Assembly: GCF_905475345.1 (NCBI RefSeq)
Contig: NC_066593.1
Location: forward strand, 62,001-126,000
DNA: 64,000 nucleotides
DNA from: Vespula vulgaris
Taxonomy: Eukaryota; Arthropoda; Insecta; Hymenoptera; Vespidae
Direction of reading: 5' to 3'
Position numbers and translations under genes: made by a program. Each line of letters opens with the position of its first letter. Within the stretch, counting starts at the first letter, position 1. The notes below the pieces were generated by a model, which was not told where the DNA came from, searched no databases, and worked only from the letters and a program-made list of their open reading frames with translations. Shown here in pieces: positions 62,488 to 64,000 of the stretch.

Positions 62488-63223
62488 GGCGCGACCGTTC
62501 ACATATATCTAACGTGTAACATATTGTAACGTTGTAAGAAGGTAGACATCCAGTGCGACTATACCGTGGAAAATCCTTTTGAAAACCCCTTTGCATCTTC
62601 TCTCGAAGCTCTCGCGCGACCTTTCCAATGCGGAAAAATGTCAAACGTTTCGGTTACGCTTTCGGAGTATGTATCTCAGGCTGAGATCTCACACCAGACG
62701 AATAATATCCGTTTGGTACGAAGCCGAGTATCTCCGTGTTCCTAAGAGATTTCAAGGAAGAAAGTCGAAAAAGTAGAGAGAGCTGTAGTAATACCGCGCG
62801 CGGTGTGCATAGATGCGCAAAAAAGGCGACGTTGGGAAGAATACGAATTTTGAATAAAAACTCATAGTGTATCGTAGAAATATCGTAGATAGTATATCGT
62901 AGAAAATGCGTTCGATCGAAAACGAGTGAAGTCGATCGAAGTCACTTTCCGACGATCGTCCTTAGAAAAATATTCTTACGATTAACGCGAATGAAAAGAT
63001 CGTTTCGTTCTTACCTATCACCGTTAAATTGACTTTGGAGTTTCGCGTTTGGCCGATTTGGAAGTCGACCCGACATCGATAAATACCAGCGTCTTCCTCC
63101 CTTATGTGATCCACGCCCAGCTCGGCCGGTTTCTTGTCTGGCATGAAGTAAGCTCGACTCGAGAACACCGTGTCGTCCGACCATCTCTCGGCTATACCAA
63201 AGTCTCGATCTCTGGCGTCGACG
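38051..63223 (-). CDS. side: Sidestep-family cell-surface receptor, 5'-partial
   Basis: Twelve coding exons, from the 5' side: 63015-63223, 54487-54597, 54102-54305, 44375-44526, 42282-42426, 41957-42087, 41492-41651, 40459-40752, 39247-39555, 38715-39041, 38416-38606 and 38051-38320. They join in frame to 833 residues plus stop. The order is second half of Ig1, Ig2-Ig5, fibronectin III, one membrane helix and a cytoplasmic tail, the architecture of Drosophila Sidestep, which guides motor axons by binding Beat-family proteins. Diagnostic segments are RWSDDTVFSSRAYF and EDAGIYRCRVDF in Ig1. Many N-glycosylation sequons occur outside the membrane. The signal peptide and first half of Ig1 lie beyond 64 kb. 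Two introns exceed 8 kb. Which Sidestep paralogue (side, side-II to side-VIII) is not decided here. Confidence 0.93.
38715..39041 (-). CDS. side: Sidestep exon: transmembrane helix and juxtamembrane region
   Basis: This exon encodes a single hydrophobic helix (MFSVMIGVVTALIIVAVIVM, then VVLRIQ) followed by a charged, hydrophilic stretch. The orientation is type I, with the Ig domains outside. The exon ends in phase 1 (QQIT|G). Confidence 0.93.
39247..39555 (-). CDS. side: Sidestep exon: fibronectin type III domain
   Basis: One symmetrical exon (phase 1 both ends, 309 bp) begins RPDMVHNCT, contains FSVRCTEGFNGGLPQSF and closes with YQACIYAYNDKGRSEA, the typical last strands of a membrane-proximal FN3 domain. 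Confidence 0.9.
40459..40752 (-). CDS. side: Sidestep exon: Ig5
   Basis: A single exon holds the whole domain: APTCKPNQTKFHG, ANISCQVEANPAEVQFRW and DYGTLLCWATNRIG. The cysteines and the FRW tryptophan are in place. It ends in phase 1 (HIIPA|G) at GTGAGTTATC. Confidence 0.92.
41492..42087 (-). CDS. side: Sidestep exons: Ig4
   Basis: Exons 41957-42087 and 41492-41651, intron 305 bp. They encode IREGMDVYFDCLIQAEPP and KVEWRHQ, then SLVLQGVDRKSAGNYTC with the second cysteine. The first exon overlaps no long open frame of its own and was found from its splice sites and frame. Confidence 0.9.
42282..44526 (-). CDS. side: Sidestep exons: Ig3
   Basis: Exons 44375-44526 and 42282-42426, intron 1948 bp. 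They encode SPLEVKIRD, YELVCRTSGSRPP, TWWRNGQRL with the core tryptophan, then SFMATKADAGRHLSCRAEN with the second cysteine. The exon junction between them is phase 0 (KET|TSSDG). Confidence 0.92.
42427..44374 (-). other. Sidestep intron (1.9 kb) with unique GC-rich core
   Basis: No coding exon. It contains a TG/TA/GA compound repeat (about 43302-43350) and a repeat-free stretch at about 43626-44000 with several TAATTA-type homeodomain cores (TTAATTAATT, TTAATTACG). That stretch also has the perfect 14-bp palindrome GCGGCTTAAGCCGC at 43873-43886. Candidate enhancer; the basis is texture only. Confidence 0.4.
45754..45831. repeat. 11-bp minisatellite
   Basis: The unit GCGCTTTGACG starts at 45754, 45765, 45788, 45799, 45810 and, as GCCCTTTGACG, 45821. 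A diverged segment at 45776-45787 interrupts it. The unit contains TTTGAC, a W-box-like core of no known meaning here. Confidence 0.85.
52355..52448. repeat. Compound GAT/AAT/ATT trinucleotide repeat
   Basis: GATAAT and GAT units pass into about 16 AAT units and then, after an abrupt turn, ATT units. The AAT-to-ATT switch makes a long inverted repeat able to form a hairpin. Confidence 0.9.
54102..54597 (-). CDS. side: Sidestep exons: Ig2
   Basis: Two exons (54487-54597 and 54102-54305) are separated by a 181-bp intron. The first carries PPHRIVIVDERG and the first cysteine in LRLYCDVYGG. The second carries KPPPTVTWYRN, the core tryptophan, and the second cysteine in LTCNATNN. Joins are phase 1 on both sides (NLTVI|VPPHR and LDMN|F-SPLEV). 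Confidence 0.92.
55894..55940. repeat. (GCGA)n then (GA)n microsatellite
   Basis: About seven GCGA units run into a GA tract. Confidence 0.9.
58896..58962. repeat. (GA)n then (GGGA)n microsatellite
   Basis: About 50 bp of pure GA followed by four GGGA units; the longest GA array in the window. Confidence 0.95.
60121..60155. repeat. (CTT)n microsatellite
   Basis: Ten or more CTT units in a pyrimidine-rich tract. Confidence 0.9.
61365..61401. repeat. (GA)n microsatellite
   Basis: Uninterrupted GA run after a GGCGGGGGGGGC tract; a similar one lies at about 62456-62483. Confidence 0.9.
61505..61735. promoter_or_regulatory. Hairpin-rich unique intronic element
   Basis: This GC-rich, repeat-free segment inside the Sidestep intron contains the perfect 16-bp palindrome CCGGAGCATGCTCCGG (61567-61582). 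It also has an 18-bp inverted repeat CCTCGGCACATGCCGAGG (61635-61652) and a GGCCGG/CGGCC pair (about 61667-61695). It is bounded by two TTAATTGG sequences (about 61509 and 61719). It may be an enhancer, a boundary element or an RNA structure; conservation cannot be tested here. Confidence 0.45.
63015..63223 (-). CDS. side: Sidestep exon: second half of Ig1
   Basis: This exon begins one base before the V-D-A codons (acceptor CGCAG) and ends in phase 1 at GTAAGAACG. It encodes the RWSDD segment, the SRAYF strand, PAELGVDHIREEDAG and YRCRVDF with the second Ig1 cysteine, then NLTVI, a likely glycosylation site. The first Ig1 cysteine is in an exon outside the window. Confidence 0.92.
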
Positions 63224-64000
63224 CTGCGACAGAATCGCTTTATTATACCGATGAGTCTCGGGGCTCGCGATCAGCTGCCTCGAACGAATACACACACGAT
63301 TTTCGATTCTCAGACTTGCAAGCTTCTCTCGTGTAATGCGTGCGAATGTGTCGAGGGAAGAGCAGCGAGAAATAAATTTTATAATTTCAGCGGAAAGCAT
63401 CTAAGGATAATTTACCAAAGGATAGCGCAACGCGTAGTTTGAGAGAGAGAGAGAGAGGAGAATACCTATATCTATACTATATTTATATAATACGGATACG
63501 AGTATATCTATGTTAGCGACGTGCAAGCACGAAATCGTTTAATCGCGTAATCCATCTTGTGGTTTCTACATATATGCGTTCTAAAGCTTTGTTTTTCCTA
63601 GAGCTTCGAATCCAAATTAATAAGGCGTGGAAACAGTATCCATTACCGGGAATTTTTGTTCGTTCGAGTGAAACCGTACTGACGGATAGAAAATTTGAAG
63701 GAGTGCGTCTCGTCTAAAGTTAACAAGATTAATTTTTCTTTTTCTTCTTTTTTTTTTGAACGAAAACATTTGCCAAGCGAGATGAAAAATGTTTCAATCT
63801 TGGAAAAGACTCAATTTTGTATTTATTATTATGTCGATAAAGGTTCTAGGAAAAGCTCGACTTTCAAGCGGATTTTTGCACGTAACGATTCCACGCTCGC
63901 TCCTAATGTAATTCGATGGTAACAGGTTTCCAGTCTTGGCATTATTCAGATAGGATCAATTAGGACCAATTACACTCACTGTTTGGTAGCGTGAGCCAAG
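63224..64000 (-). other. Sidestep intron, running off the window
   Basis: Upstream of the Ig1 exon acceptor. No coding exon is seen. It contains a short GA repeat (about 63440-63457) and AT-rich sequence. The upstream Ig1 half-exon and signal-peptide exon must lie further right. Confidence 0.7.

Larger units (their letters stand above)
54598..63014 (-). other. Large Sidestep intron (8.4 kb)
   Basis: No coding exon recognised. It holds GCGA, GA/GGGA and CTT arrays and two unique stretches that look constrained: about 57060-57260 (containing GATTAATCC and a TTTATTAATAATGATTGG core) and 61505-61735 (hairpin-rich, listed separately). Near 62865-62905 TATCGTAGA recurs three times. Confidence 0.7.

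Noticed and set aside
63011..63400. 129-residue minus-strand frame over the Ig1 exon
   Set aside because: It is the wrong frame. The Sidestep frame gives RWSDD and YRCRVDF and joins the next exon in phase.
1..64000. Transposons, tRNA genes, CRISPR arrays or viral insertions
   Set aside because: I looked for transposase or reverse-transcriptase-like peptides, tRNA T-loop motifs and regularly spaced repeats, and found none that hold up by eye. Degenerate copies could be missed without a search.

Overview
This is a eukaryotic, insect-type genomic window. Spliced genes have short introns in the compact part and multi-kilobase introns in the right half. GA/CT microsatellites recur, CpG dinucleotides are abundant, and polyadenylation signals follow some genes. 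These traits and the protein sequences suggest a hymenopteran (bee or ant), but the species cannot be fixed from sequence alone. I found no transposase, integrase, CRISPR array, tRNA or rRNA.

Layout. 1-21.3 kb is fairly GC- and CpG-rich and holds no gene I can support. It contains simple repeats, a few hairpins and palindromes, and dense unique stretches that could be regulatory. 21.3-25.4 kb turns AT-rich and contains a striking cluster of the heptamer TCTAGTC. 25.4-35.7 kb is a compact block of four genes: LRPPRC/bsf (+; mitochondrial RNA-binding PPR protein), IFT74 (-; ciliary transport), PRIM1 (+; DNA primase catalytic subunit) and a TEX47-like gene (+). LRPPRC and IFT74 converge with 82 bp between stop codons. 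IFT74 and PRIM1 diverge from a 301-bp shared promoter that carries an RFX-type X-box and a 16-bp direct repeat. From 38.05 kb to beyond the right edge, the minus strand carries one large gene of the Sidestep family (Ig domains, fibronectin III, transmembrane helix, cytoplasmic tail). Twelve coding exons are present here; the signal peptide and first half of Ig1 lie past 64 kb.

Gene models were built by hand from reading frames, splice sites and remembered family sequences. All exon junctions of the four complete genes and of the twelve Sidestep exons keep frame. Functionally, IFT74 and possibly the TEX47-like gene belong to ciliary or sperm biology, PRIM1 to replication, LRPPRC to mitochondrial mRNA handling, and the Sidestep protein to axon guidance through Beat-family partners. 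They are neighbours, not an operon-like system. No clearly new biological system is evident. The most unusual items are the TCTAGTC cluster, the hairpin-rich intronic element at 61.5-61.7 kb, the X-box promoter, and a substitution at a conserved nucleotide-binding lysine of PRIM1.
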